A DNA stretch of 64,000 nt. Source: Sphingobacteriales bacterium. Lineage in GTDB: Bacteria; Bacteroidota; Bacteroidia; Chitinophagales; Chitinophagaceae. The stretch covers positions 1,178,001 through 1,242,000 of the forward strand of contig JADJGB010000008.1 in NCBI GenBank assembly GCA_016708305.1. Direction: 5' to 3'. Numbering within the stretch: position 1 is the first letter of the stretch; each line of letters begins with the position of its first letter. Under the pieces are notes generated by a model, which was not told the DNA's origin, did not search any database, and worked only from the letters and a program-made list of their open reading frames with translations. The translations under genes and the position numbers were made by a program. Positions 1 through 9,207 of the stretch are shown here, one piece after another.

Positions 1-1
1 A

Positions 2-1096
2 TATACTGCTACCATTAAGGTAGATGCCTGGGGCGCCGGCGGTGGTGGCGGTGGAGATGAATGGGCAAGAAAAGGCTCTGGTGGCGGCGGTGGTGCTTAT
101 GCCGGAAAAACGCTTACATTGCCTGCCGGAAATTATAAGGTGGTTGTAGGTAAGGGTGGTTTGGGAGCATACAGACCTGAAACTCCTGTTGGGTCTGGAA
201 TTAAACAAATTGATGGAGAAAGTTCTACATTTGGTGAAGGATGGGTAATTGCCAATGGAGGAATAGCCGGTGGAGACAGAAATGCTGATGGTGGAGCCGG
301 AGGAGCGGCAAGTACTGATGGCTCCGGAATGTCTGGTGCATTCAATAGTTTTAAAGGTGGTGATGGCGGAAATACTCATGCATTGAGTACCTATGGTAGT
401 GGAGGAGGAGGTTCGGCCTGGGCAAATGCCGCCGGAGAAAATGGGAAGAATCCATCAGCATCGGATGGAGGAAAGGGAGGAGCAGGAACAGCCTATGGTG
501 GTGAAGGTGGCTCTGTGGGAGATAGGGCAGGAAACGGTTATAAACCCGGTGGAGGAGGGGGTGGAAAGTACTCCGGACACAGAGAATCAGGTAATGGCGG
601 CGATGGTCAGGTTACCATTACTGTACTTTCCAGTTCTTTGCCTGTAGCTTTTGAAGATATTAATGCTTCTATTTCAGGGAATACCTTAAATATCAACTTT
701 AAAACGCTGGAAGAAACCAACACCAGCCATTTCAATATTCAGGGCTCTATAGACGGGGTAAAATTTGTAAACATCGGTAAAATTGAATCAAAACATAAAG
801 GTTCTGTTCATTCAGGTACAACATCCTATAGTTTAAATGTAGGTATTACCAATATTGCATTGGGAGTTTCGTTGCTGGCGCTTTTGGGTCTTGGGTTTGC
901 AGCAGACAGGAAAAGACGAATGTTAATGTCGGCTATTGTTTTGATACTTTTCATTGGAACGATGGCTGTTTCCTGCAGCAAAAAAGGTAATGAATTAAAA
1001 TCAGATAAGAATTTACCGGATTTTGTAAGAGTAGAGCAAGTATATATGGATGGAAGCTGTACTTATTCCAAAATTATTAAAGTAGTTAGAGAGTAA
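2..1096 (+). CDS. Glycine-rich surface protein with double-membrane-segment tail (5' end outside window)
   Basis: The reading frame is open from base 2, so the true start lies upstream; the TTG at 119 is not a convincing start because the Gly-rich sequence continues before it. About the first 200 visible residues are runs of Gly with Ala, Ser, Asn and Asp (glycine-rich domain seen in bacterial surface proteins). Next comes a segment with the LPVAFEDINAS...ETNTSHFNIQGS pattern common near the C-terminus of exported Bacteroidota proteins. Then follow two hydrophobic segments (GVSLLALLGLGFAA and LMSAIVLILFIGTMAVSC) separated by the basic stretch DRKRR, and a polar tail. No enzymatic motif is visible. 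The second hydrophobic segment ends in a lipobox-like AVSC, but it is in frame with the rest, so I keep one protein. Function unknown; surface or envelope location is inferred. Confidence 0.7.
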   Translation, partial: YTATIKVDAWGAGGGGGGDEWARKGSGGGGGAYAGKTLTLPAGNYKVVVGKGGLGAYRPETPVGSGIKQIDGESSTFGEGWVIANGGIAGGDRNADGGAGGAASTDGSGMSGAFNSFKGGDGGNTHALSTYGSGGGGSAWANAAGENGKNPSASDGGKGGAGTAYGGEGGSVGDRAGNGYKPGGGGGGKYSGHRESGNGGDGQVTITVLSSSLPVAFEDINASISGNTLNINFKTLEETNTSHFNIQGSIDGVKFVNIGKIESKHKGSVHSGTTSYSLNVGITNIALGVSLLALLGLGFAADRKRRMLMSAIVLILFIGTMAVSCSKKGNELKSDKNLPDFVRVEQVYMDGSCTYSKIIKVVRE

Positions 1097-1118
1097 AATT
1101 TATAACATTGTTGAAAAC

Positions 1119-1150
1119 GGCTGTCTTTTCTAAGATGGCCTTTTTTATTT
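1119..1150 (+). terminator. Rho-independent terminator after the Gly-rich gene
   Basis: A 9-bp stem (GGCTGTCTT / AAGATGGCC, two G-T wobble pairs) with a TTCT loop is followed directly by TTTTTTATTT. It lies 23 bases after the stop codon at 1094-1096. Confidence 0.8.
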
Positions 1151-1221
1151 CTGTCAGGTTTTATTAAGATAAATTCAATTCTTTTTGGTGTAAAAATTTT
1201 GCTTTATATTATCTTGCAGCC

Positions 1222-2382
1222 ATGTCAGATTATCTAAATATTGCTTCTTTTCTGAATCCTGTCAATCTACAGGAAATAGCAGGTGATGACCTTTATAAAA
1301 AAGACCAGATGGGGTACGTGATGAGTTTGTATGAAGAAGAATTTCCTGATTTGGAAAATACTGACATTGTTTTCATTGGTTGTGGTGAGCAGCGGGGCAA
1401 AGGCGTGATGGGACCTCCCTGTATGGCGCCAAATGTCATCAGGAAGCATTTTTATTCCCTATTCTTCTGGCACGAAGGTATTATGCTTGCCGATATTGGC
1501 GATATCAGACAGGGCGCTACTTATAATGATACTCTTGTTGCATTGAAAACCGTAATAGCGGAGTTAATAGCAATTGGAAAAACGGTAATCATTTTAGGGG
1601 GATCTCACGATTTGACCAGTGCACAATATGGCGCTTATGTTCAAAATAAAAAAATTATCGAAGCCACAGTGGTGGATACGCTGATTGATCTGGACATGGA
1701 GTCTCCTTTTGACAATGATAATTTTCTCATGGAAATACTTACTGGTGAGCCCAATTACCTGAAACATTATAATCATATCGGTTTTCAAAGTTATCTGGTT
1801 CACCCGGGAATGTTGCAAACATTAGATAAACTTAAATTTGATTGCTACAGAGTTGGCCATGTAAAAGAACAAATAGACGAACCCGAACCTGCCATCAGAA
1901 GCAGCAGCCTGTTTTCCTTTGATATAAGCGCCATTGCAAATGCATACGCACCTGCCAACCATCTTACGCCAAATGGTCTGACGGGAGAGGAGGCCTGCAT
2001 CCTGATGCAATATGCAGGTATGAGCAGCGAGGTAAACAGTATAGGTATTTATGGTTTTGACCCTCAAAATGATAAAGAAGAAATGACAGCAAAGCAAATC
2101 AGCCACATGATTTGGTATGCCATAGATGGCCGTTACAAACGAAACAAAGAAGCTGACTTTGAGAATAAGGAGCGTTTTAACGAGTTTCAGATGATTTTTT
2201 CGGAGATAGAGACTGTTTTTCTTCAAAGCAAAAAAACGGGTCGTTGGTGGATGCAATTGCCTGATAATAAGTATATTCCGTGTAGTTATAATGACTACCT
2301 GTTAGCCTCTCGAAATGAAATTCCTGAAAGATGGTTTAGGGCGCAGCAGCGCGAAATAGAACTAATGACAAAGAAAAAGTAG
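1222..2382 (+). CDS. Arginase/formimidoylglutamase-fold protein with degraded metal site
   Basis: The 386-residue protein has the ureohydrolase (arginase/agmatinase/formimidoylglutamase) layout. GGSHD at residues 126-130 matches the first metal-ligand motif GGDHS. The second motif (normally DAHxD) aligns with DTLIDLDME at 152-160, and the third (normally SxDxDxxDP) with SFDISAI at 232-238, so several of the canonical Mn ligands appear to be missing. The downstream PNGLTGEEA stretch is retained, and there is an extra C-terminal region of about 80 residues beyond the usual fold. The fold assignment is firm; catalytic activity is doubtful. It is monocistronic between a terminator and a convergent gene. 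Such divergent homologues are widespread in Bacteroidota and are often annotated as arginase. Confidence 0.8.
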   Translation: MSDYLNIASFLNPVNLQEIAGDDLYKKDQMGYVMSLYEEEFPDLENTDIVFIGCGEQRGKGVMGPPCMAPNVIRKHFYSLFFWHEGIMLADIGDIRQGATYNDTLVALKTVIAELIAIGKTVIILGGSHDLTSAQYGAYVQNKKIIEATVVDTLIDLDMESPFDNDNFLMEILTGEPNYLKHYNHIGFQSYLVHPGMLQTLDKLKFDCYRVGHVKEQIDEPEPAIRSSSLFSFDISAIANAYAPANHLTPNGLTGEEACILMQYAGMSSEVNSIGIYGFDPQNDKEEMTAKQISHMIWYAIDGRYKRNKEADFENKERFNEFQMIFSEIETVFLQSKKTGRWWMQLPDNKYIPCSYNDYLLASRNEIPERWFRAQQREIELMTKKK

Positions 2383-2404
2383 TGGAGTAATTCTTTTGAT
2401 TTTT

Positions 2405-2815
2405 CTACATCGGATGCATCAATTTAGTATGCTCATAATAAGGCATCTCGTCATGGCTTGCCGATTCTTCCTGATTCCAATAGCTTTGTGTAACAATATG
2501 TCCGGAAGGCGTTTTTAACTGCCTGCCGAATACTGAATTTACGGGATTAAACCTCAAATCTGTAACACCAATTACAAAAAGCGATGGAGGAGGAGCAGTA
2601 TCGGAGGTTGGTACAGGAGCTTCGGCTTCCGGTGGTGTAGCAGCAGGTTTGGCGACTGTTTTTGGTGGCGGAGCCGGGATGATGACAACGGTATAACCAT
2701 TTTCGACTAACAGGTCTTTCAGAAATACAGCACGCTCATGGGGGATATTTCTTTCTGCAATAGAACATTTCATTCCATCTAATTCTTCAAATTCATGATT
2801 TTTATTGATTGCCAT
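2405..2815 (-). CDS. Small hypothetical protein with Pro/Ala-rich middle
   Basis: This 136-residue protein has no signal peptide or membrane segment. Residues 1-48 form a compact polar region (FEELDGMKCSIAERNIPHER), followed by a Pro/Ala-rich linker at about 49-77 (PAPPPKTVAKPAATPPEAEA) and then a C-terminal region containing FVIGVTDLRFNPVNSVFGR, which resembles a short globular segment. I do not recognise the family. It faces the arginase-like gene and lies downstream of nuoN on the same strand, separated from it by a small palindrome. The ATG and codon use fit a real gene; function unknown. Confidence 0.6.
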   Translation of the reverse strand: MAINKNHEFEELDGMKCSIAERNIPHERAVFLKDLLVENGYTVVIIPAPPPKTVAKPAATPPEAEAPVPTSDTAPPPSLFVIGVTDLRFNPVNSVFGRQLKTPSGHIVTQSYWNQEESASHDEMPYYEHTKLMHPM

Positions 2816-2826
2816 AATATTTTTGT

Positions 2827-2845
2827 TTAAGGTTTACAACCTTAA
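2827..2845. repeat. Perfect 8-bp palindrome with 3-nt spacer
   Basis: TTAAGGTT-TAC-AACCTTAA lies between nuoN and the small gene 2405-2815, about 10 bases upstream of that gene's start. It could be an operator for the small gene or part of a weak terminator for the nuo operon. There is no T-tract directly after the stem on either strand, so the terminator reading is weaker. Confidence 0.35.
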
Positions 2846-2909
2846 TGATAGTAAATCGTTTGAGCAGGTTTCAACTTTAGTTTCGCCTTAATATCTGATT
2901 TTGAAAATT

Positions 2910-4324
2910 CTACCACATGCTCTTCACCAACAAACTGATATATTCATAAACGCTACCAATTATACCTGTTACAATGATTCCTAAAACTGCTATACCCATA
3001 CCCATCAGCGGTTGCAGCGATACTTTAACAGGGCCCAGTGGATATTCGTTTTGATCCATAAATATTGCCTTGATTACACGCAGGTAATAAAACAATGATA
3101 TCACCATATTCAATGCTGCAATGGTTATCAGCAGATAATTGCCTGTGCCACCTGTACCCGAAAGTATCAAAAAGAACTTTCCGAAAAAACCTGCGGTGGG
3201 TGGAATGCCCGCTAAAGAAAAAAGAGCAATCGCAAATATCCAGCTCAGATGTTTATTGGTTTTGTAAAAACCTTTGTAGTCATTGATGTTTTCTTTTCCT
3301 GTAGCATCACTAACCACATTGATAACCCCAAACGCTGCCAGATTGGAAAACAGATAAATTAACACAAAATAAATGACGGCACTCACACCCATTGTTTTAC
3401 CTCCCAAAATACCCAACAGCACAAAGCCTATCTGGGAGATGGAAGAAAAAGCCAAAAATCGTTTAAGATTTTGCTGGCGGATAGCAAATAGATTGCCGAT
3501 TACCATAGATGCTACCGAAAGAATAGCCACCATCTGATACCAGTCAACCTGTATTTTTTCAAAGGCAGTAAAAAACATTGAGGCCATCACAAAAATCATA
3601 CTTCCTTGGAAATAACTGAAAAATAAGTAGTTACCGGCACAGGAGCACCTTCATACACATCGGCTGTCCAAAGGTGAAAGGGCACAGCAGATATTTTGAA
3701 CCCAAAACCTGCCAGAATCATGATAAATGCAAATATAAACAAGCCTTCGTTGTTGACGGCTTGTTGCAAACCGGCAAAATCAATGGTGCCGGTAGCGCCG
3801 TACATGAGCGAAATGCCAAACAATAAAAATGCAGATGCAAATGCCGAAGTCATTATGTACTTCATAGCTGCTTCGGAAGAACGGCGTTGCTCCAGATCGA
3901 AATTGGCTAATGATGCCAATGGAATGCCTGCAAGCTCCAGCCCGAGATAAAACATCAGCATGTTTTGAGAGCTGATCATAAAAAACATACCCAGCAGGGT
4001 GGAGAGCATGAGAATATAGAACTCGGGTGCGTGCCGGTGTTCCTTCAGCCAATTGTAGGCTTGCAATGAAATAATGAGCACACCCAGATTCAATATTGAT
4101 TTTTCGAGGGTGATAAGTTTGTTGGTAAAAAACATGGTTCCAAATAGATTCCCTGTTTGTTGCCAGAAGAAACCGAAAATCAGATTGATAGTGAGCAAAA
4201 TATTTACCCACAATAAAAATTTGCTTTTATCGCCTTTTTTGGAAGATAGTTTGAAAAACAGCAAAATGAAAATAATTGCCGTCAAAATCAACTCCTGCCT
4301 CATCAAAATAAAAAAGTTTTCCAT
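2910..4324 (-). CDS. nuoN: NADH-quinone oxidoreductase subunit N (frameshifted)
   Basis: This is an antiporter-like membrane subunit of complex I. Two adjacent reading frames (3596-4324 and 2910-3599) give the N- and C-terminal halves of one NuoN of about 471 residues, the normal length. The first half stops right after VPVTTYFSVISKEV, where homologues continue into the next helix. The second half carries the conserved RQQNLKRFLAFSSISQIGF. One missing base near 3600-3606 (for example GG for GGG, giving SKGSMIF) restores the frame. Stop and next start overlap as ATGA, so a split but translationally coupled protein is a formal alternative. It is the last gene of the nuo operon. Confidence 0.85.
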
Positions 4325-4375
4325 TTATATTTTTGTACAAGTTTTAAATTCAAAATTGTTTCAATCCTCCAAAAA

Positions 4376-5824
4376 CTAACTGATTAATCTTAATACTGCA
4401 AAAGGCAGAATACCCACCACCAATATACCTGCCATTAATAGAACAATGGACGATTTTTCGTACCAGGTGGCATCAGCATATACTACCTGTTTCTCTCCTT
4501 TTACTTTCAATGGTCCCATAATCACCGAACCTATAACTCTTAAAATATAAACAGCCGTTACTACAATGGAAGCACAAGCTACAATGGTGGCTACATAATA
4601 AAACATACTTCCTTTTTGCCAGCCACCCATAAACACGGTCATTTCTGCCACAAAGCCACTAAAGCCGGGGAGACCGAGAGAAACCAATCCCACAATGACA
4701 AATGCAGAAGAAATAAAAGGTGTGATCTTGAGTAAACCACTCATTTTTACAACTTCGCGGGTGTGGGTTCTATCGTAAATCATACCGATAACGGCGAAGA
4801 AAAGAGCTGTCATCAATCCGTGGCTAATCATTTGAAGCACAGCGCCGGTAATGGCTGTTTTGGTTAACAAACCAATACCCAACAACACAAACCCGTTGTG
4901 GCTGACTGAGGAATATGCGTTGATATATTTCAAATCGGTCTGCATCATGGTGGCAAAAGCGCCATACAGAATACCAATACAAGCCAGAATAATAATTGCG
5001 TCAGAATAAAAAGCTGCTCCCTCGGGCATCATGTAGGTAGCCGCCCGAAGGCATCCGTATCCTCCCAATTTCATGGAAATGCCTGCCAGAAACATTGAGG
5101 CAGCTGTGGGTGCCGATGAGTGTCCGTCGGGAACCCATGTGTGGAAGGGAAACAATGCCGTAAAAATGCCGAAGCCGATAAAGACAAAAGGGAAAAACAA
5201 TCTTTGTAGTTCGGGCGAAATATTATCGGATGCAATCTTCAGCATATCAAAACTGCCATTTCCACTGGTATTGAAATACAAGCCTGCCAGTCCTACAAAT
5301 ATAAGTGCAGAACCGGCCATCAGCATCAGAATCAACTTCATGGCACTAAATTCTTTTCTTCCGCTACCCCAAATACCAATCAGAATAAATTTAGGAATTA
5401 CTGCTACCTCCAGAAAAAAGAACATGGTGAACAGGTCTAAAGAGATAAAAAATCCATAAGCTCCAATACTCAGGAAAAGGAGCAAGAAGAAAAATTCTTT
5501 ATTAAGCTTTTCCATCTTCCAGGACACCAGCACACCTGCCAGGATTACAAATGCCGTAAGTGCAATCATGGCCACTGATACACCATCTACGCCAACATGA
5601 TAATTAATATTTGGAGTTTTAAACCATTGATAATTTTGCTCAAACAGAAACGCTGCTTTATTTGCAGTTTTTTCTGTAAAATACTGAATGGTCAAAAAAA
5701 TGCTTATCGCAAACTGTAGAACGGCGGCAATTAGCGATACTGTGCGTACCTGCTTTAACCCATTTACAAAGAGTAAAAGCAGAGAAAAAATGGTGGGTAT
5801 AATTATTAATAAAGATAGGTTCAT
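4376..5824 (-). CDS. nuoM: NADH-quinone oxidoreductase subunit M
   Basis: NuoM is one of the three proton-pumping antiporter-like subunits of the membrane arm. The 482-residue length is normal for the family. About 14 hydrophobic helices are visible. Glu139 in FFFLEVAVIPKFILIG is the conserved transmembrane acidic residue, Lys252 in AGISMKLGGYG is the conserved lysine, and FPFHTWVPDGHSSAPT at 225-240 is the family signature. It lies between nuoL (7 bases upstream) and nuoN in the same operon and is uninterrupted. Confidence 0.95.
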   Translation of the reverse strand: MNLSLLIIIPTIFSLLLLFVNGLKQVRTVSLIAAVLQFAISIFLTIQYFTEKTANKAAFLFEQNYQWFKTPNINYHVGVDGVSVAMIALTAFVILAGVLVSWKMEKLNKEFFFLLLFLSIGAYGFFISLDLFTMFFFLEVAVIPKFILIGIWGSGRKEFSAMKLILMLMAGSALIFVGLAGLYFNTSGNGSFDMLKIASDNISPELQRLFFPFVFIGFGIFTALFPFHTWVPDGHSSAPTAASMFLAGISMKLGGYGCLRAATYMMPEGAAFYSDAIIILACIGILYGAFATMMQTDLKYINAYSSVSHNGFVLLGIGLLTKTAITGAVLQMISHGLMTALFFAVIGMIYDRTHTREVVKMSGLLKITPFISSAFVIVGLVSLGLPGFSGFVAEMTVFMGGWQKGSMFYYVATIVACASIVVTAVYILRVIGSVIMGPLKVKGEKQVVYADATWYEKSSIVLLMAGILVVGILPFAVLRLIS

Positions 5825-5830
5825 TCTAAT

Positions 5831-7759
5831 CTATTTCAGTATATAAACAAAAAGAATTATCAAAAAAGCAATTCCGCCAAAGAAATACATGGCATAGCGC
5901 TGTATCTTGCCGCTTTGCATACCCTTGATGGCTTTGGAGGTTTCAAGAGTCAGGTTGGCAATTTCATTCATGCTGCCATCTACTACTTTACGGTCAAACC
6001 AGGCAGATGGTCTTCCCACCCATTTGAAAATGATATTTTTAGTAACAAAGAGGTAAAGTTCATCCATGTAAAATTTATTTTTAGCCGCTCTGTAAAAACT
6101 TCCAAAAGCCTTCGCCATACTCTGCGGCCTGTCATTTTCTTTTTTATACATTAAAAGTGCAATCAAAATGCCTACAACACCTAAGATTACCGGAAGGATT
6201 GAAAACATCAGGTGAAAATGAGTTTCCTGCGGCTGACTATCAACGCTTACAAATTTGCCAAAAGGAATAAAACCTACAAGTGCAGAACAAATCGCCAAAA
6301 TAATCAGCGGTATTTTCATTGACATGGAACCTTCTTGAGGATGGCTGTGCCCGTTGTATTCTTTTCTCCAAAAGATTGAAAAATACAGTCTGAACATATA
6401 AAAAGCAGTCAGCCCAGAAGTAATTAATGCAATGGTGTAAACCCACAAGCTTTTATTGTAAGAAGCCAGCAATATTTCCTCCTTGCTAAAGAATCCCGCA
6501 AATGGCGGAATACCTGCTATTGCAAGACAGGCTACCAGAAATACCACATGAGTAAGGGGCATCCATTTTCTCAATCCGCCCATATCTTTCATTTCATTGC
6601 TGTGTACAAAATGAATAACAGCGCCGGCTCCAAGAAATAATAAAGATTTGAAAAATGCGTGGGTAAACAAATGGAACATCGAAGCGGTGTAGCCCAAGCC
6701 TTGTTCGCCTTGAGTGCCACTAACTCCCAAAGCAAACATCATAAAACCGATTTGGCTCATGGTAGAGTAAGCGAGTACCCGTTTGATATCGGTTTGGGTA
6801 CAGGCGATGATCGCTGCAAACAGGGCTGTGAACAATCCTACATTTAATACAATTTCAAGCGAAGCGCCATTGAGTGCATACAGTGGAAATAATCTTGCCA
6901 CCAGATATACGCCGGCAACCACCATGGTGGCAGCGTGTATCAATGCAGAAACAGGAGTGGGGCCTTCCATTGCATCGGGTAGCCACACATGCAGCGGAAA
7001 CATGGCGCTTTTACCCGCTCCACCCATAAATACCAGTGTCAAACCCCAGGTTAATGCAGTAACACCCAAAAAAGAAGCCGTTGTTGCAGCCAGATATTCT
7101 GATGATTGATGTGCAGACAAGTGTTGAATTATGGTATTGAAATCGAGGCTTCCTCCGTAAAATGCCAGCATCAGGATACCAATCAGGAAGCCCAGGTCGG
7201 CAAAACGGGTAACGATGAATGCCTTTTTGGAGGCAGCCACAGCGCTTGGCCTTTGAAAGTAAAACCCTATTAACAAATAAGAAGAAATACCCACCAGTTC
7301 CCAGAACATGTACATCTGAAAAAGATTGGATGAAACAACCAAACCTAACATGGCAAAGGTGAAAAGACCCAAAAACGAATAATAGGTTGCAAATCGTTCT
7401 TCGCCTTTCATATAGCCCAGACTGAAAATATGAACCATTAGCGATACCGAGGAAACAACAACGAGCATCATCACTGATATCGGATCAAGTAAGATACCCA
7501 TGTCTATAGACACGCCGGGCGAAAAAGTGAGCCAGGTAAACTTGAAGGCATCAATTTTTAGATAAACACCATCAACCAAACCATTCACAAAGAAATATTG
7601 ATATGCATTGTATAGCGATAGTGCCGTAGTTAGAAGCAATAAGAATACGCCGATAAGCCCGGCTGATTTGTTAAAATATTTTCTGCCTAACAAACCCAGC
7701 AGCACAAAGCTGATAGCGGGCAAAAATAAAATCCAAAAAGTATGTTCGTATCCGCCCAT
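5831..7759 (-). CDS. nuoL: NADH-quinone oxidoreductase subunit L
   Basis: NuoL is the distal antiporter-like subunit, with the long lateral helix at its C-terminus. It has 642 residues, typical for the family. Glu154 in MYMFWELVGISSYLLIGF and the block FPLHVWLPDAMEGPTPVSA at about 254-272 are the conserved proton-channel regions; a further TM helix closes the C-terminus (YAMYFFGGIAFLIILFVYIL). It sits between nuoK and nuoM, consistent with the usual K-L-M-N order. Confidence 0.95.
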   Translation of the reverse strand: MGGYEHTFWILFLPAISFVLLGLLGRKYFNKSAGLIGVFLLLLTTALSLYNAYQYFFVNGLVDGVYLKIDAFKFTWLTFSPGVSIDMGILLDPISVMMLVVVSSVSLMVHIFSLGYMKGEERFATYYSFLGLFTFAMLGLVVSSNLFQMYMFWELVGISSYLLIGFYFQRPSAVAASKKAFIVTRFADLGFLIGILMLAFYGGSLDFNTIIQHLSAHQSSEYLAATTASFLGVTALTWGLTLVFMGGAGKSAMFPLHVWLPDAMEGPTPVSALIHAATMVVAGVYLVARLFPLYALNGASLEIVLNVGLFTALFAAIIACTQTDIKRVLAYSTMSQIGFMMFALGVSGTQGEQGLGYTASMFHLFTHAFFKSLLFLGAGAVIHFVHSNEMKDMGGLRKWMPLTHVVFLVACLAIAGIPPFAGFFSKEEILLASYNKSLWVYTIALITSGLTAFYMFRLYFSIFWRKEYNGHSHPQEGSMSMKIPLIILAICSALVGFIPFGKFVSVDSQPQETHFHLMFSILPVILGVVGILIALLMYKKENDRPQSMAKAFGSFYRAAKNKFYMDELYLFVTKNIIFKWVGRPSAWFDRKVVDGSMNEIANLTLETSKAIKGMQSGKIQRYAMYFFGGIAFLIILFVYILK

Positions 7760-7820
7760 TTTATTTTAGGGTTTTTTAATGATTTTTAAAATTTCAAAAC
7801 TATTTTATATTCCAATAATA

Positions 7821-8129
7821 TTAATGTTTGAGCTCAGTGGCTGCGCCCACATCAATTGTTTTATGCATTCTATACAAATTAATTATTATGGAAATAGCCA
7901 CTGCTGCTTCTGCAGCGGCTACTGCAATTATAAAAATGGTAAAAAAGATGCCGTCTAACTTGCCGGGATACAGGTATTTGTTGAAAGCCACAAAATTGAT
8001 ATTGACACTGTTTAGCATCAGTTCTAAAGCCATGAGCATGGTAATCAGATTTTTTCTGGTTACAAAACCATACATCCCTATAAAAAACAGGGTGGCGCTC
8101 AAAAAAAGTATATGTGAAACGGGTATCAT
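7821..8129 (-). CDS. nuoK: NADH-quinone oxidoreductase subunit K
   Basis: NuoK is a small three-helix membrane subunit. It has 102 residues, the standard length. The two conserved membrane glutamates are present: Glu36 in MALELMLNSVN and Glu74 in AVAAAEAAVAIS. Its start overlaps the nuoJ stop by 4 bases, indicating translational coupling. Confidence 0.95.
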   Translation of the reverse strand: MIPVSHILFLSATLFFIGMYGFVTRKNLITMLMALELMLNSVNINFVAFNKYLYPGKLDGIFFTIFIIAVAAAEAAVAISIIINLYRMHKTIDVGAATELKH

Positions 8130-8686
8130 GCTTTGTCAATTTCGGTTATTGATTCTGTTAATTTTTTTTCATCAGGCTTTGATATGCTCGATCGCATGGC
8201 TACTACAATACAGCCAATCATAGCTGCAAGCAACAAGATACTGACTACTTCAAAGGGCAATGAAAAGCCGCCTTCGCCGGTAGCTACCATTGCATTACCT
8301 ATGCGGGGAATGTTGAGGTCGAAAGCTTCATTGCTTTCAACAAAATCGTAATTGAGTACAGTAAGATAGGTCAATATCATTCCTGAAAAAGCTGCCAAAA
8401 CCGCAAAAACGGTTCTTACCGGATGTATGCTTCGGGTTTCTTTGCCGGCTTGCTCGGTAAGGAATATTGAAAAGATAATGATTACAACGATACCGCCTAC
8501 ATAAACCGAAATTTGAACTGCAGCAATAAACTCAGCTTCCATCCAAAAGTACAAACCGGCAATGCCGATTAGTGAAAATAATAGAAATATTGCCGAGCGG
8601 AATACCTTAGGGCAGGTAACAGACAGTAACCCGGTGATGAGTATCAGGGCTGCCAAACAGTAAAATATAATTTGATGTGCTGTCAA
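8126..8686 (-). CDS. nuoJ: NADH-quinone oxidoreductase subunit J
   Basis: NuoJ is a five-helix membrane subunit at the junction of the peripheral and membrane arms. The 186-residue protein has five hydrophobic segments and the conserved FWMEAEFIAAVQISVYVGG region in TM2-TM3 (about residues 47-65). It is placed between nuoI and nuoK with a 4-base overlap to nuoK. Confidence 0.93.
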   Translation of the reverse strand: MTAHQIIFYCLAALILITGLLSVTCPKVFRSAIFLLFSLIGIAGLYFWMEAEFIAAVQISVYVGGIVVIIIFSIFLTEQAGKETRSIHPVRTVFAVLAAFSGMILTYLTVLNYDFVESNEAFDLNIPRIGNAMVATGEGGFSLPFEVVSILLLAAMIGCIVVAMRSSISKPDEKKLTESITEIDKA

Positions 8687-8724
8687 TTTTGATATAATTA
8701 TTTGCTATAAAATATTTTTAGTTT

Positions 8725-9201
8725 TTATTCAATTCCATCTCTCACTTTCGAGCCGGGTTTGTTCAAAATCTTTGTCAACCTGGTTCTGTCATACACGCTA
8801 TGTTCAAAATCGTTTGCCATAATAATGGCATCACTGGGGCATGCTACTACACACATATTGCACATGGTACACATATCCAGACGATATACAAACTGATCAA
8901 TGGCTTTTTTTCTTTTGCCCTCAGGGGTTATGTCAAATTTGGTAACAATTTTAATGGAGCCATTAGGGCAAGCCAGCTCACATGCAGTACAACCTGTGCA
9001 GGCATGTTCATTATTTTCATCGTGCGGCATTACTACTTCACCTCTGAAGCGTTCGGCCAATACCAGCGTGTCCTTGTTATCGGGGTATTGTTGGGTAATG
9101 ATTTCTTTTGGGCGCACAAAATACCAGAGGGTACGGCGCATACCGATACCCAATGATTTAATGGCTCCAAAAACATCTTTTATATATTGTGTAACAAACA
9201 T
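8725..9201 (-). CDS. nuoI: NADH-quinone oxidoreductase subunit I (2x[4Fe-4S])
   Basis: NuoI carries clusters N6a and N6b, which pass electrons to NuoB. In 158 residues the two ferredoxin motifs are complete: Cys68, 71, 74 and 78 (CTGCTACELAC) and Cys111, 114, 117 and 121 (CTMCNMCVVAC). It lies 7 bases from nuoH. Because nuoE/F/G are absent here, NuoI is the most likely entry point for electrons if the complex works as an 11-subunit enzyme (inference). Confidence 0.95.
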   Translation of the reverse strand: MFVTQYIKDVFGAIKSLGIGMRRTLWYFVRPKEIITQQYPDNKDTLVLAERFRGEVVMPHDENNEHACTGCTACELACPNGSIKIVTKFDITPEGKRKKAIDQFVYRLDMCTMCNMCVVACPSDAIIMANDFEHSVYDRTRLTKILNKPGSKVRDGIE

Positions 9202-9207
9202 AATCTT

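Noticed and set aside
133..345. Antisense Pro/Ala-rich reading frame opposite the Gly-rich gene
   Set aside because: Pro- and Ala-rich translation is the automatic reverse reading of Gly-rich codons; no start context or independent support.
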